Source of the DNA: Macrosoma leucophasiata
Taxonomy: Eukaryota > Arthropoda > Insecta > Lepidoptera > Hedylidae
Assembly (NCBI GenBank): GCA_036365455.1
Contig: JAWQUS010000002.1
Span: 20,000,001 to 20,064,000, forward strand
DNA length: 64,000 nucleotides
Direction: 5' to 3'
In this document: positions 52,922 through 64,000 of the stretch, one piece after another
How positions within the stretch are numbered: position 1 is the stretch's first letter
Layout of the letters: each line of letters begins with the position of its first letter
Notes under the pieces: model-generated
What the model was told of the DNA's origin: nothing
Databases searched by the model: none
Seen by the model: only the letters and a program-made list of their open reading frames with translations
Made by a program: the position numbers and the translations under genes

Positions 52922-53318
52922 TTGATACCTACCATCGTATGTTCCATACCGTTATATGTTCGAATAAAACTCATTCTTCACTATTCGACCTCGTCAACTT
53001 AAGAATCTAATGTAATAATAAATGGACATTGAAAATGTATTCATGCTACAGTTGAATTTCACGTGAAAACCTTCAGAATGAAGCCTTATCCATTTATCAA
53101 GGGCCATTGAGCGCGGTTCAATGGATCTCTATAGAGACGCGCAAGCACTTTGCTCTAGTCTACACAACTCTACACTAGGTATTGATTCGTGCTAGGAAAT
53201 GAATTGGTGGCTTTGGTAAGGAAACTAAAAGTCATAAACTATGGCAGACAGTTTGAGAGTTGCAGAAATGGATGTAAGTAGAGCTGTGCCTATATAAGTA
53301 TTTTTATTCTAACATAAC
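52922..53318. other. Unrecognised sequence
   Basis: No features seen. Confidence 0.4.
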
Positions 53319-53496
53319 GTAACTTCACGCCTGTAATCCCCGAAGGGGTACTGGTACTGGGAAACTTCTAGAAAATGGAAAAATCCCAATGGAACCAGTA
53401 ATAAAGGATTTAACACCGTTGTCTCCGATCCGGGAATCGAACCCAGGACCTCCAGCGTAGTAGGAGTGGCCTGCTACCACTAGGCTACTGAGGCAG
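53319..53496 (-). repeat. SINE family G with internal deletion
   Basis: Both ends of SINE G are present (CGTAACTTCACGCCTGTAAT and the tRNA-like head), but about 134 bases are missing after CGAAGGGGTA, joined directly to CTGGTACTGGG. The B-box is intact. Confidence 0.75.
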
Positions 53497-53601
53497 TTAT
53501 GTCTCTGTGAAAAATAACGACAACTGAAAAAAAATTATTCATCGTTTTTTCGGAGGTTCTTTTTAATATTTTTTTTGTTTCAAAGTTGACAGACCTGTGA
53601 T

Positions 53602-53766
53602 ATAATGTACGGCCCCGTAATGACTATCACAGAGACATAACAACTTACGTCTTAGGGTTGGCAACGCATCTGCATTTTCACCTTTGTTTTTTGTAAGTGT
53701 CTATAGGCTGCAGTCATCACTTAACATTAATGTGAGCTGCGTTATATATATATAACACATAAAAAA
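53602..53766 (+). repeat. Repeat family A copy, A2, 5' truncated
   Basis: ATGTACGGCCCCGTAATGAC to CACATAAAAAA, with a TA-rich replacement near the 3' end. Confidence 0.68.
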
Positions 53767-54236
53767 CTTATCATGTACCATTCACCTTTAATTCATGTAT
53801 GTTAGCAATATATTTTTATAAGGGGACCCCCCTTAACAAAATAATGTGTCCGCGAGCACAATAAGCACACCCAGCTCTCGTCTTTTAAACCAACATCGTA
53901 GGACGTTTAATTTCCCAAAACACAGCAGCAGGCATTTCCCCTGTCGTAAAAGCAAATACGGTATGATACGAGTGCAGTGCACGCCATGTTTGCTGCCGAG
54001 ATAAAAGCGAAGTAACATTTTTGTGTGTCATTCGGGACCTGCTTCCCCGGCTGTGGAGCGGATATAGCTCACCTTTGAAGTTTTTATGTTACGTGCCAAA
54101 ATAAAGCCGATATTTGTCGAATAGGATAAGCACAAAAATTGTTTAATATCGAATATCAGAAAAAAATTCTTAGACTACTTACTTGAAACCAAAAACAAAA
54201 AAAAATCTATCGACGACTTCACAAGTGGCACTTTGC
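53767..54236. other. Unrecognised sequence
   Basis: No features seen. Confidence 0.4.
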
Positions 54237-54305
54237 TAGCTTAGTGGTAAAAGCGACTGAACTAGCTATCTTGAGGTCAACGTTTCAATCCCTGCCGGAA
54301 ATAAC
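54237..54305 (+). repeat. tRNA-like relic
   Basis: A-box-like TAGCTTAGTGG and B-box-like GTTTCAATCCC at tRNA spacing. The acceptor stem does not pair well. Probably an old SINE head. Confidence 0.35.
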
Positions 54306-54855
54306 ATCTTATTTGACATTCTTTTGTTAATTTTTAAAATTCACTCGCATGACATAATACTTAATACATATGTGTTATTGCAAAAAAAAAAAATATAAAA
54401 TATATTACATAAAAAGTCATTTATAACTTTTTCACGCAAAAAAAAACCGAATAGAGTAACTGAATAGATTTAAATTAACTTATTATTTAAGTGTGCTTCG
54501 TACCTGGTCATCACCGAATGTCATCTTCCCACTGTCAAAACTTAAAAACAGAACAAGTAATCCATTTATAACGACATAGCAAAAAAATCATGAAGCACAT
54601 TCATCGAGAGCGCGAGAGATAAGTCAAAGGGTATCGGGAACAAAGGCCTGAATAGCCTGAAGGGACAGAGATAGTGTTATCTGCGTCTTTGTTGATAAAT
54701 GCGGACATTAAGTAAATACTTCTAGATAGGCATCTCCTGGGTAAGGTTTCTGTTGGCGACTGGTTCTCGCTGCGACTTTGTCATTTGATAGTCCTGAGAT
54801 GGTGGCTAGGTAGTGAATAGTTATTTCCCATAACGTATCTTAAGTGCCGATGATG
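54306..54855. other. Unrecognised sequence
   Basis: No features seen. Confidence 0.4.
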
Positions 54856-55000
54856 ATGACCCGGTTAGTCCAGCGGTGTGAGACGACCGGATGATTCGAA
54901 GGGTCGCGCGTTCGATCTCCGCACCGGGGCAAATATTTGTATGGCCTACAGATATTTGTTTCGGATTTGGGTGATTGTGTATGTGTTTTATGTGGTTTAT
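54856..55000 (+). mobile_element. SINE family B with the longest tRNA-like head
   Basis: GATGACCCGGTTAGTCCAGC with the full spacer GTGTGAGACGACCGGATGAT between the A and B boxes. The body stops after GTGTATGTGTTTTATGTGG. A detached tail-like hairpin lies at 55147-55193. Confidence 0.72.
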
Positions 55001-55146
55001 ATCTAGTGTAGGCTGTCATATGTTTAGGTAATAACTTATACTATGTATATACTCGCTATTATATTATGTAACGCGATAGTATATACTCGCATTAAAAAGT
55101 AAAAGTGCATAAAACTCACCATATTGTTCACTTACAAAAAAATTAA

Positions 55147-55193
55147 ATACGTTTACACTCGTTTTCGTTTACACTCACATTAGTGTAAACGTA
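55147..55193. repeat. Hairpin resembling the SINE B 3' end
   Basis: AAATACGTTTACACT and AGTGTAAACGTATTT are 15-bp reverse complements flanking a short spacer. The sequence resembles the GTGAGTGTAAGCGTATTTT end of SINE B. Confidence 0.6.
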
Positions 55194-55227
55194 TTTTATT
55201 TTTTTTTGTGTAAGGTACGGTGTAAGA

Positions 55228-55279
55228 TATGTGGTGCCTACGCCCTCGAGCTCCTTCACTGGAACTCTACCACCAGTAA
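55228..55279 (-). repeat. Family A fragment
   Basis: GTGGTGCCTACGCCCTCGAG and CTCTACCACCAGTAA match the 5' end of family A. Confidence 0.55.
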
Positions 55280-56691
55280 GAATACAAAAACCGCCGAAAC
55301 TCGAAGTTACCTCGAAACAAAACACTCCTCAACTTCTATAATATTTTATTACACTATCGAATTACCACAAAACCAAACATTTTATAATGATTGAGTTTCC
55401 ACGCAACTGTGTGAACGTACGTCAAAGAGCGTAATTATATAGAGAAGCGGTGTAATTACATCGCGTAATTACAGGGTTACAATTACAACGGACGCCTCTA
55501 TCGTTAAGAATGTACTCGGCTCGGGGAGCTTTGTAAGGGTTAAGTGGGTTTTTTTAATAATGCACCGCATGTGGTACACGTGGGCCTAATTGGTGGTAAT
55601 AATACGTGCTGTTAGGTGCTCTATACATTATTAATTAAATGATTACATGTCATTATGTAAAAGTATAATACCTAAATGTAAGCTTTATATTGTTAAATGG
55701 TTTTTATCTAGATGTCTGTTTTGTTTGAGAACTTTATTTACCAATTGTTTTTTCCTTCTAAAAGTACATAGGAACATTTTTGAATGTTTTCTACCACATT
55801 TACCTACCTACGCCTAACTTCTGCAATACCTACTATTAATCTAGAATTACAATTAAAAAAACTCACAAAATTTGATCAATTATTTTTATTCTACAAAATT
55901 AAAATGAAATTATGTAAGACACAAAGAGTGCTACGCTTTCGAATTGAATACCAATATTAAAATTCATCCATAGGGATTGCAAACATAACAGGGAGTTACA
56001 TTATGTGAAGCATTAGTGTCTATCCAAGTGTAAGTAATGCGAGTCTCAACCGACTTTGCTTCAAACCACGGGAACAGTAGAGAGTAAATCCTTTATATCA
56101 CTTACTACCTACCCTTGTGAAGCGTATTTTATTTTACCAACCCCACACTAGGTCCACGAGCTAACATTTCGATGAAGTAAACGTAGCATTTGTATCGATT
56201 GGACCATTCTAAATGTAAGTAATGCGTGTCTCAGCTGGCCTTGTCTCAGCATCTGCATGTATACGGCTTGAGGTTACCCGAGCCCGAGCCCTTCCACGAA
56301 CATGATACACGGCCGTTTGTGTAAATAAACTACTCTTGAGCAGCCGGAACATGTCGTGTGCACGGTGTGTGACTTCGGTTTAAGGTGAGACAACTTATAC
56401 TTACGAGAAGTAGGTATGTACGTATGTTGACTTCTTGCTATTTTATTGCTACTCTGACGTCCTATTGCGATTTAGATAATTAACAATTTTCTCATATAAA
56501 ATGCATGGGCATCGGAAATTATTTAATTCCTGTACCTATTTCCTGAAGGAGCAGGCAAAGGTAAAATGTGAACACCATTTAATTAATCACCGTACCAGAA
56601 GTCGTCTGGTACCTACCTACCACGAATCTATGAACTGGTCAAGTAAAGTTTTTATCGGTTTTTTAATAACTTACATTTTAATTTATCGTTT
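55280..56691. other. Unrecognised sequence
   Basis: 1.4 kb of AT-rich sequence without recognised genes. TAAGTAATGCG-type phrases recur near 56030 and 56220. Confidence 0.4.
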
Positions 56692-56755
56692 GGCCTCCTC
56701 CCAAAAAGGGGAGAGGCTCATGCCCAGCAGTGGGACGTTTCCAGGGTTGCCATTT
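56692..56755 (+). repeat. 3' end fragment of SINE family C
   Basis: GGCCTCCTCCCAAAAAGGGG and CATGCCCAGCAGTGGGACGT. Confidence 0.65.
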
Positions 56756-57463
56756 TGACTTGGCCTTAGATATATAGAAGAGATATATAGAACCAGGGGA
56801 TTAGAGGAGGCTGAAGTTGTATAGTTACGTCACAAAATCTTTCCTCGTGACGCAACCCTCTCTCACCATTGCCAATCAAACATTTAATAAAAATTAAATA
56901 GATAGGAACATAATCAAACAGTCATATATGATTCACGACCGTGTCTGCGAGTAACTAAATAAATGTTTCTTTAATAAACGTTCATCGTGTTTACCCACGT
57001 TAAATATATTAATAGCGCGTTAATGTATCTGTGATGTGGGCCTGTTTGTGTAGGGCCTGATTTGTGTGCTGGGCCATGAACGTAAAGTGAAGCGAGCGCA
57101 AGATTGGGATGATCGTAAATAAAGGCTACAGTAGTCTCCGTATCAACCAAGGTGATACAATTATTAGGATATATGACACAAATGACAAAACTCTGTTGTA
57201 AGACATTTGGTTTGTAAATAGACGACTGTTTAAGTTTGTTTGTCACTTTCATGACATTAAAAAAACGTATATTCCCTTGTCTAATACGATTTCCTTGTCA
57301 AGCGTCAAACATATATATAACATATATCAAGTTCATATTTTAAACCAAACAAATAAATAGTCAGGTATATTTAAATAACACTTGTTTTTTTGATGACGAC
57401 ACAGAAAATAGACTTAGAGAAATCTGTTTGTGAATAACAATAAAATATTCTTAAATTTTATTG
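56756..57463. other. Unrecognised sequence
   Basis: A 93-codon minus-strand frame (56971-57252) has no domain signal. Confidence 0.4.
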
Positions 57464-58520
57464 ATACATTCTGCGCCCGCGCAAACTTTTTCGAAGGGTA
57501 TTGGCAGTGGACGCTTGAAGCAATCGCAGTGTGTTTACTGAATAAATATTTGATTTTGTTGACTGACGATTACGGCCAAGACGATCTCATCACACAGTCA
57601 CACTATAATTGCATAATCACCTACATTGCATCCAATACCTACTCGTATATTCATAGAACTGTTATTAAACTATAAAGATTCCTTCAAAAGCAAAAGTGTA
57701 TGTATTGTCAATTTTCATGATATATGTTCGTATTCTACATATTACAAACGACCAGAATACTATTACAATTCGTACAATAAACATTTTATCAACACAAAGC
57801 TAGTTATCAGGTTATTAAGGTTATTTTATTCTGAGCTCGCTCTCGCCCCCGCTTCCGCATTGCCTGCGTCCGAGCACCCGAGTCAAGGTATAGTTAAAAT
57901 CAGTTCTATTATATTTTAATACAGGTAGGTTTTAAGACGGTTATGTATTAAATCATCATTGCTTACCTGTGCGATATCTGAATGGTGCGTGGCCCTTAAG
58001 TAAGGTGTGGGCAGAAGAAGTGCAAATCAGTTTCTGGTATTTACTGTGTAAATATATTTTGTTGATATGTAAATGTTTGTAGACTGCCGATTTCGACGAC
58101 ACCTAACATATCAGTTTAGTCATAATTTAGTATTTTATTATCATACAATGTTGGAAAGGTGATCTGAATTGGAAATAAATGCTGTAAAGGGGATACTTTT
58201 TCATTTTTTCCACCAGTAGACGCGTCTTCCGGCTGTTGATATGTTATTATATGTAGGTTATCGAGTTTTGCGACATTTAATTTTAAATTATGGTAATGTC
58301 ATTTTAAATTAACCTTGGTATTACCAAGTTTTACAATATTTTTTTCAGCATGTTTCCGCTCCCGCGTCCGCGTCCGCGTCCGCCTTACCTGTGGGGTGTC
58401 GGCGGTGGACGCGCAAATCAGACGCTCGTGTTGACTATGTAAATGTTTGTCGACTGCCGATTACGGCGACCACACCGCGCCACCGTCCAACACACGACCA
58501 TGATTGGGTATACTGCATAA
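57464..58520 (+). repeat. Three diverged copies of one sequence
   Basis: Units around 57470-57640, 57965-58115 and 58360-58520 share TGTGT(A)AA and GTAAATGTTTGT motifs, GACTGCCGATT(A/T)CG and GTGGACGC or similar, in the same order and orientation, about 400-500 bases apart. This could be an old tandem array or three insertions of one repeat. Confidence 0.5.
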
Positions 58521-59788
58521 TCATTTATCTTGTGCCTTGTATCATGTTTGACGAGTGATTGGAATTTAATTAACGTTGTAAGTGTGTTTGATGTAGATTA
58601 CGATAAAGTTTCAAAAAAATATTTTAAATTGTAACTTTACATTTTCCCGTAGGATATAGCACTAAACAAGCGTGCACTAGTACCTAACTCACCAGTTTGA
58701 AATGTTTTTGACATTCATGGGAAGTAATTCTAAAATCCTTGGCTGTTATTCGCCAAGGTGAGTCCTTGGGCTATTCCATCATTCCGGGAAAACGGACCCA
58801 GGCAGCATAGACTAATAAGCCAAAGTCAGAAAAAATTATACTCGTATTATACAAATTAAAACATGTCATATTGCATAAACCTTACCAATTTACAAACGGT
58901 AGAACATAGTTAATGAATATTGATTTTCCAATTCGAAAAACACGGATGAAAAATCCCCGCCGTCGCATACAATAGACCGAGCCCACATCTAGCTCCAAAG
59001 CACAAGCTTCAATTAATTTAAAAGCCAACAATCACAAAGAGACGCATCTCATTAATCAGCGGTTACAATAACCCGCTATACACCAGATAACTATCGCCAC
59101 GCGGACATCTGATTTACGACGAGTAAATCAAGTTGGTGAATAGGCTAATCACAGATACTCTGTTGCGTCTGATTATTCCGCTTTAATTAGTATCTATAAA
59201 TTATCTTCTATCTTAGCTTCATTTGAATACAAGAGTTGAGAATTCTATAAAGATGTAATATAATACATTTGTGGATAGCATTCCGCTTGTGGGCGCTTAT
59301 TTGTGATTTCTAATTTATCTGTCAAAGATAATCTGATCGGAGAACCAGTGGCCGTCGGTTAAGCATATGACAGCCGATGGGTAACGTCTTTAGTCCCTTA
59401 TCCAAAAGGTACCAACGGAACGCTGTCCTTAGATAAGCCTCGACCATTCGTCACTAAGCCGCGGCCCAAGTCCGTCCGAGACAGGCCGTCTCTCTTGCTT
59501 TAGGTATAACTTTTGCTCGTAATAAGTAGATATTTGAAATCCATAAAGTATTTGTAAAGACGAGATGAATTAAAGTGTTACAAAAATATTACATTTGAAC
59601 ACCTAGGTAGGTACTACAAGTCACTTATTTTATTTTGCATGAAATATATCTTCAACGAAGAAGAAAATTTCAACGCCTATTTCGTCCCGACAACAGTACT
59701 TTTCATACAGGCTCGTACTGTTTTGGTTTCAAAAAGGATTCCGTTTAGTTTTATATGTTTCTTTATGCACGTTCAAACGTATATACTA
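58521..59788. other. Unrecognised sequence
   Basis: No features seen. Confidence 0.4.
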
Positions 59789-59960
59789 CTAGCTGTTGCC
59801 CGCGGCTTCTCCTGCGTGGATGTCGAAAAGTAGCCTATGTTCTTTCTCAAACTCAGCTCTATCTCTGTACCAAATTTCATTAAAATCCGTTCAGTCGTTT
59901 GGATGTGAAAAGGTAACAGACAGACAGACAGAGTTACTTTTGCATTTATAATATTAGGGA
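59789..59960 (-). mobile_element. Non-autonomous Helitron, 172 bp
   Basis: CTAGCTGTTGCCCGCGGCTT to ATAATATTAGGGA, flanked by A and T; in reverse TCCCTAATATTATAAATGC...CTAG. The cleanest copy of this subfamily, with TCTCTGTACCAAATTTCATT in the body. The 64-codon frame at 59639-59833 runs into it by chance. Confidence 0.8.
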
Positions 59961-60477
59961 TTGCGGTATTACCGCGCTAGTAAAGTGTCTAGCAAAGAAC
60001 CGTTACCCGCAGATACGAATTCTCGTGTGAACAAAGGATAACATAAACATCTTTTTAAATATTCGATCCCTTCGATTCTTTTAAAAACATTCCTTTAAAC
60101 CAAGGTTAGCCTGGGATGTTATTCACAATAATAATTTCATAACAATTGTGTAAAAAACGATCAATTATAAGAATAGACAAACAAATTAACGGCATTCGGA
60201 AAACTATGGAATGTTCATGGACCATCGTTAGTTCTGGGTGTAAAGTTTCATTGCTTGACGCTATAATTGTTTTATCAGGATTTTTCTTGACATACTGATG
60301 TTGAAGTCTGCTGAACATTGTTTCAAAGAACTTGATTCATAAACTGACTTAAAATGTTTTTAGTTTCTAGATTCCGCTGTTCTAGTTTGAAAATGCTACT
60401 GGGAAATCTATACGCCCAGCACCTATAGGTAGGTGTGTTGTGTTTATGGGAATGGTGAATCATACACATTATATGCA
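59961..60477. other. Unrecognised sequence
   Basis: No features seen. Confidence 0.4.
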
Positions 60478-60536
60478 CGAATGCATGTATTTTGATCTGC
60501 CAACTTCCTCGGGGAAGGCATGACGGTACGTACATG
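60478..60536 (+). repeat. SINE family G 3' end relic
   Basis: CACGAATGCATGTATTTTGA and CTTCCTCGGGGAAGGCATGA follow the 3' end of G with substitutions. Confidence 0.4.
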
Positions 60537-62635
60537 TTAACTATTGCTAAATATAATTTTATATGACTATCTTCAATCACTTCCTACTAAATTGATTTCC
60601 TTTGATGCAAGTCTAAAATAATACTACTCTATGTCCTTCGCTACCGCATAAAGGGTATCCCGTAAGGAGTTTATAGATTGCTGTTGACTTCTCGATCCAA
60701 TACCAATCACCAAGCTATCCTTGGAGTAAATATCGAAGATGATCAATTATTCTCCACATACATCCTTCGTATCTAATTTTAGTGTTGAGGCCATTTTTGG
60801 TTGAACTGCAGTTGCAGTTTTAGTATCTCAAATCACTTAAAATTTAATTAAATTGTATTTTTTTTGCTGCTGAATTATTGAACAAGCTGAATTATTCACC
60901 ATTAATATTCGATTAAAAATAAAATAGTCCGTCAATTTGGCTGTAGGTACAACTTACAAACTTCATTAATCAAGCTTATTTTGTTAAAAGAATCTCAACA
61001 AACATTAAGGTTCACAAAAACTTTCACAAAGCCTCTTTTATTCAGTTTGTGGACTTCTCGGTGAAATACAGAGTAGTTTTTTTTTCAAACATCACTTTGG
61101 AGTTTTTGAAGCCAATAATTATCGGCCGTAGACTTTTGTCCAATTATAATTTAACACAATTTTCTAAATCGAGTTCGGACAAACACGACAAATCGTGTGC
61201 CGTAAATTCTCGAGACTCATCTCAATTTGAGCTATTTATTAATACGAGCCCAGTCATCTCAAGAATTCTTCACGAGCAGTATAATTTATGCGATAAACTT
61301 CTTTCCGACTTGTTTGTGATTACGCTTTCCTTATAATTCTTAACTAGATTTTTATTTCCCGGGATTGCTGTTGTAGTTAAGATTAATGTGGAAAGTTGTT
61401 TAATAATGGTGCAAGCTTAAGTCAAATCTAATGGAATATTCTCTCGAGTTATTATAATCTTAATGCACCCGCTGCGGGAGGTTTATGTTTAGCTGTGAAA
61501 GTAATGCGAGCTTGTAGATGATGATTTTTTGTTTCCAAATGCGTTGGATCTTTTATGCGTTCAGAATTAGATTTTTAAACAATGCGATGATAATCTTTCT
61601 CTGAGATATTTTTTATGAGTATAGCAAACAAGTTGGTTAGAGATTACTAAGACTTACGGACGTTTACAAAAAAAAAACAAATGACTCGTAACTAAAGAGT
61701 GGTGACTAACCATCATGTTTTAACTAGGATCAGTATTTCAATTCCAAACTCAACAAATAGTCACTGCAATAAAGAGATTCTTTTTTTGCTCCAAAAAGGA
61801 TAGCACATAGCTTTGACTTAATAGACACTGGTTATGTTTACGTCGTTAGTTTTATACAATAAATAAGCAGTTCTTCTCTTCTACACAAATGCTGTTATAA
61901 TTTAATAAATTTTATTTTTCATCATCAAATATTCATATTAATTTTCATCTATATTTTTTTAAGTCCACAGATATAAAAATGTAACTTGTTAAAAATTAAA
62001 GGATCTAGTATTATAGAATCAGACATAATATAATGGTGTTTGAATCGATGCCCTCAGCTTTTATAACATTGGTAAAAAAATTGTATGACGGACTTATGCC
62101 CCTAGAAAGTGTCTTACACTGGCATGTCAGGCACGAGTTGCCTTTAGCAGAGCATCAAAAAAAAATGAAATGAGTGCACGACGAATACTTAGAAGACATC
62201 GACTATGAAAATAAGCTTAGCTGCTTTTTGCTGTTCCCAGTTCCGCAATGCCTCATTAGCAAGCGGCTGCCTTGTGGGGAGGGCAAAAAGCAAGCTGATA
62301 GCTGGTTGTTGTCCGTCGTAACTGTGTGTTGTGCTACATTGATCGTATTCCCCTTATCGGGGATGCTCGAGACGTCGGACTTCGGTAGCTTAGTCTTAGT
62401 GTTGACTGGTATCCTAGAGATTGCGGGTTCAAGTGCCCGAAGACACAATATGACCGCGCGATAGGGAAGGAATAGCAAACCACTTAGTTTAGTGTCTTAT
62501 AAATCCATTATCAATAGGTTAGTCATTTTGAAAAAATGTAACGTTTTATTTATAAACGCAGACCAAAAATAATGACCATATTAACCCCGATTTACCAAAT
62601 ATTATTGAATTTGTATGAATTATACATTCAATTAC
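60537..62635. other. Two kilobases of unrecognised sequence
   Basis: Contains 91-96-codon open frames (61049-61336 plus; 62174-62464 plus and 62203-62478 minus) without recognisable domains. A GGTAGCTTAGTCTTAGTG and GCGGGTTCAAGTGCCCG pair near 62385-62440 may be a tRNA-like relic. Confidence 0.4.
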
Positions 62636-62859
62636 GCTCATACGCTTATGCTTACACTCACAGCCCCACCTACTGTGGGGCTGTGAGTGTAAGCATAAGC
62701 GTAACCTGTGTTGTGGGTGCCGTTGTACACAAACACAAACACCCAGACCCGAAACAAATATCTGTAGGAAATACAAATATTTGTCCCGGTGCCGGGATCG
62801 AACCCGCGACCCTTCGAATCAAACGGTCATCTCACACCGCTGGACTAACCGGGTCGTCA
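62636..62859 (-). mobile_element. SINE family B with duplicated, inverted 3' end
   Basis: Head at the right (CTGGACTAACCGGGTCGTCA, B-box GGGATCGAACCCGCGACC), body with AAATATCTGTAGG, and a 3' end that is present twice as a perfect palindrome at 62641-62703. The 136-codon frame over it is not a gene. Confidence 0.83.
62641..62703. repeat. Perfect 29-bp hairpin at the SINE B 3' end
   Basis: The left arm 62641-62669 starts TACGCTTATGCTTACACTCA. The right arm 62675-62703 is the exact reverse complement, with a 5-base loop CTACT. Confidence 0.95.
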
Positions 62860-63257
62860 AAAAGTATTCAACGAAAGACCAAAACTTTAAAGGTAGAACA
62901 GAGATACCTCACTCAAATAATATTTTCTTCATTTGCTAATTACACCCATGTGGAATGTCAATTCACTGGAGTAACTACCTAACATCAATATGCATTATGC
63001 ATTGAACACTAAAAAGCTACTTCGATAAGATTTACAAACAGAAAAAAAACATTATATCATGTACGGAACTGAACTAAGTGTGAGTTACATTCGCAATCAC
63101 TTTAGTAATTTTGAAGTCTATTTGTGTAACACGCGATATTTGCTTGACTCGCCACAGCTTGCAATATTTACACTCCACTCACATATCTGAGACAATTTCT
63201 GTCTTGATATTACAACATGAAATAAATTAATAGCAACCATTTATGCGGTAAATCAGC

Positions 63258-63859
63258 AATTTTTGGGTACCGTACTTCGAAAGGAAGAAACGGAACTCTT
63301 ATAGGATGACTTTGTTGTCCGTCCGTCTACCAAGACCTTTTTTTTTGGGAACACGTACCTAGAGGTATTAAGCTGAAATTTATATCAAATTTTGATTGGT
63401 GGTAGAGTTCCAAGTGTAGGAGCTCGAGGGAGAAGGCACCACCGCATTACCCAACCTATCTGCCGCTAAATGATAGTGTTCTGCATTATCGTGTTCCAGT
63501 TAGATGGTCTCAGGGGTGGCAACGCATTTATATTTTGACCTTTGGTTTTTACGTAGATGTCTATAGGCTGCAGTATCACTTAACATCAATGTGAGCTGCA
63601 CGCTTGTTTGCCACCTTCGTTACATAAAAAAACAAATACTCACGTCTACGAAGTTCACAAGACAATCAAATCCTACAGAATACTTCCCGTGAACTCAGAA
63701 TCTTAAATTTGATACGAAGCAACGTCTAATGGTACATACAGATAATGGAAAAAATGCGGCAACCGACATTTTTGTATTAAAAATATTTTTACTTATATAC
63801 CTATAGGTTTGTACGGAACCCCCGGTGCGCAACTGGCACTTGGCCGATTTTTTTTTATA
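63258..63859 (+). repeat. Repeat family E, with nested family A copy
   Basis: Left part 63258-63390 (TTTGGGTACCGTACTTCGAA, a GTCC run, AAGCTGAAATTTATATC). It resumes at about 63633 (CAAATACTCACGTCTACGAA) and ends with TACGGAACCCCCGGTGCGCA, ACTTGGCCGA and a T run. Confidence 0.65.
63391..63632 (+). repeat. Family A2 copy inserted in repeat E
   Basis: From TTTGATTGGTGGTAGAGTTC to CGTTACATAAAAAAA, with a roughly 50-base internal deletion. CAAAT lies on both sides (63386-63390 and 63633-63637), a possible 5-bp duplication. Confidence 0.72.
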
Positions 63860-64000
63860 ACAACGAAGGAATCCGTGTCGTTGATGATGAAATACCTAAA
63901 TAAAAACAATTTATTGGCCGACACACACAATAAATCAATTTAATATCCAACCTTGATGCGGCCTCGGGATGTTTCGTAAGTTATAACAATACAAATCAAT

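Noticed and set aside
57840..57900. GC-rich coding-like stretch in the frame at 57626-57919
   Set aside because: It matches the GC-rich start of another unit of the three-copy repeat and shows no protein domain.
62572..62982. 136-codon frame
   Set aside because: It reads through the SINE B head and hairpin; similar peptides occur at the other SINE B copies for the same reason.

Overview
The window looks like a gene-poor, AT-rich piece of a lepidopteran (moth or butterfly) nuclear genome. This is inferred from its repeat content: intact RTE-clade and R1-clade non-LTR retrotransposons, CR1-like LINE remains, many short non-autonomous Helitrons ending in CTAG, SINEs with tRNA-like or 5S-rRNA-like heads, and a PIF/Harbinger-type MITE. 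I could not recognise any host protein-coding exon. All long open frames belong to retrotransposons.

Layout. 1-9.5 kb: AT-rich sequence with dispersed repeats (family A, SINE G with an 11-bp target-site duplication, a 5S-like SINE C with a 13-bp duplication) and one tRNA-like cloverleaf near 4.35 kb. 9.57-14.77 kb: a decayed CR1-like LINE interrupted near its C-terminus by a complete, intact RTE element (11150-14357) flanked by a 10-bp duplication. 15.17-21.6 kb: a complete R1-clade element with intact ORF1 and ORF2, a poly(A) tail and a 14-bp duplication. 22-33 kb: Helitrons, a Harbinger-like MITE, SINEs A, C and G, and a second CR1 3' end with a CTCA microsatellite. 34-38 kb: an RTE deletion derivative, a 320-360 bp sequence present twice, and hairpins. 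38.1-40.9 kb: a 5'-truncated CR1/L2-like LINE with an open 672-aa reverse-transcriptase frame. 41-50.9 kb: the densest repeat mosaic, including an RTE copy with an inverted 5' segment (twin priming), nested SINEs and Helitrons. 51-64 kb: sparse old repeats in otherwise unrecognised AT-rich sequence.

Relationships. The intact RTE is a plausible source for three things seen here: the twin-primed RTE copy, the two RTE copies sharing one internal-deletion junction, and perhaps the SINE C tail, which resembles the RTE 3' end. The R1-clade element encodes everything known for its class (zinc-knuckle ORF1 protein, endonuclease and reverse transcriptase) and appears capable of autonomous movement. 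Nesting gives a relative order: CR1 before RTE; family A before SINE B; Helitron before SINE C; repeat E before family A. A recurring oddity is short inverted duplications (arms about 14-29 bp, small loops) inside SINE and Helitron copies, resembling template-switch or foldback events.

All family labels (A, B, C, D, E, F, G, H, J) are local names for this window. Clade names rest on motif recognition by eye, without database searches.
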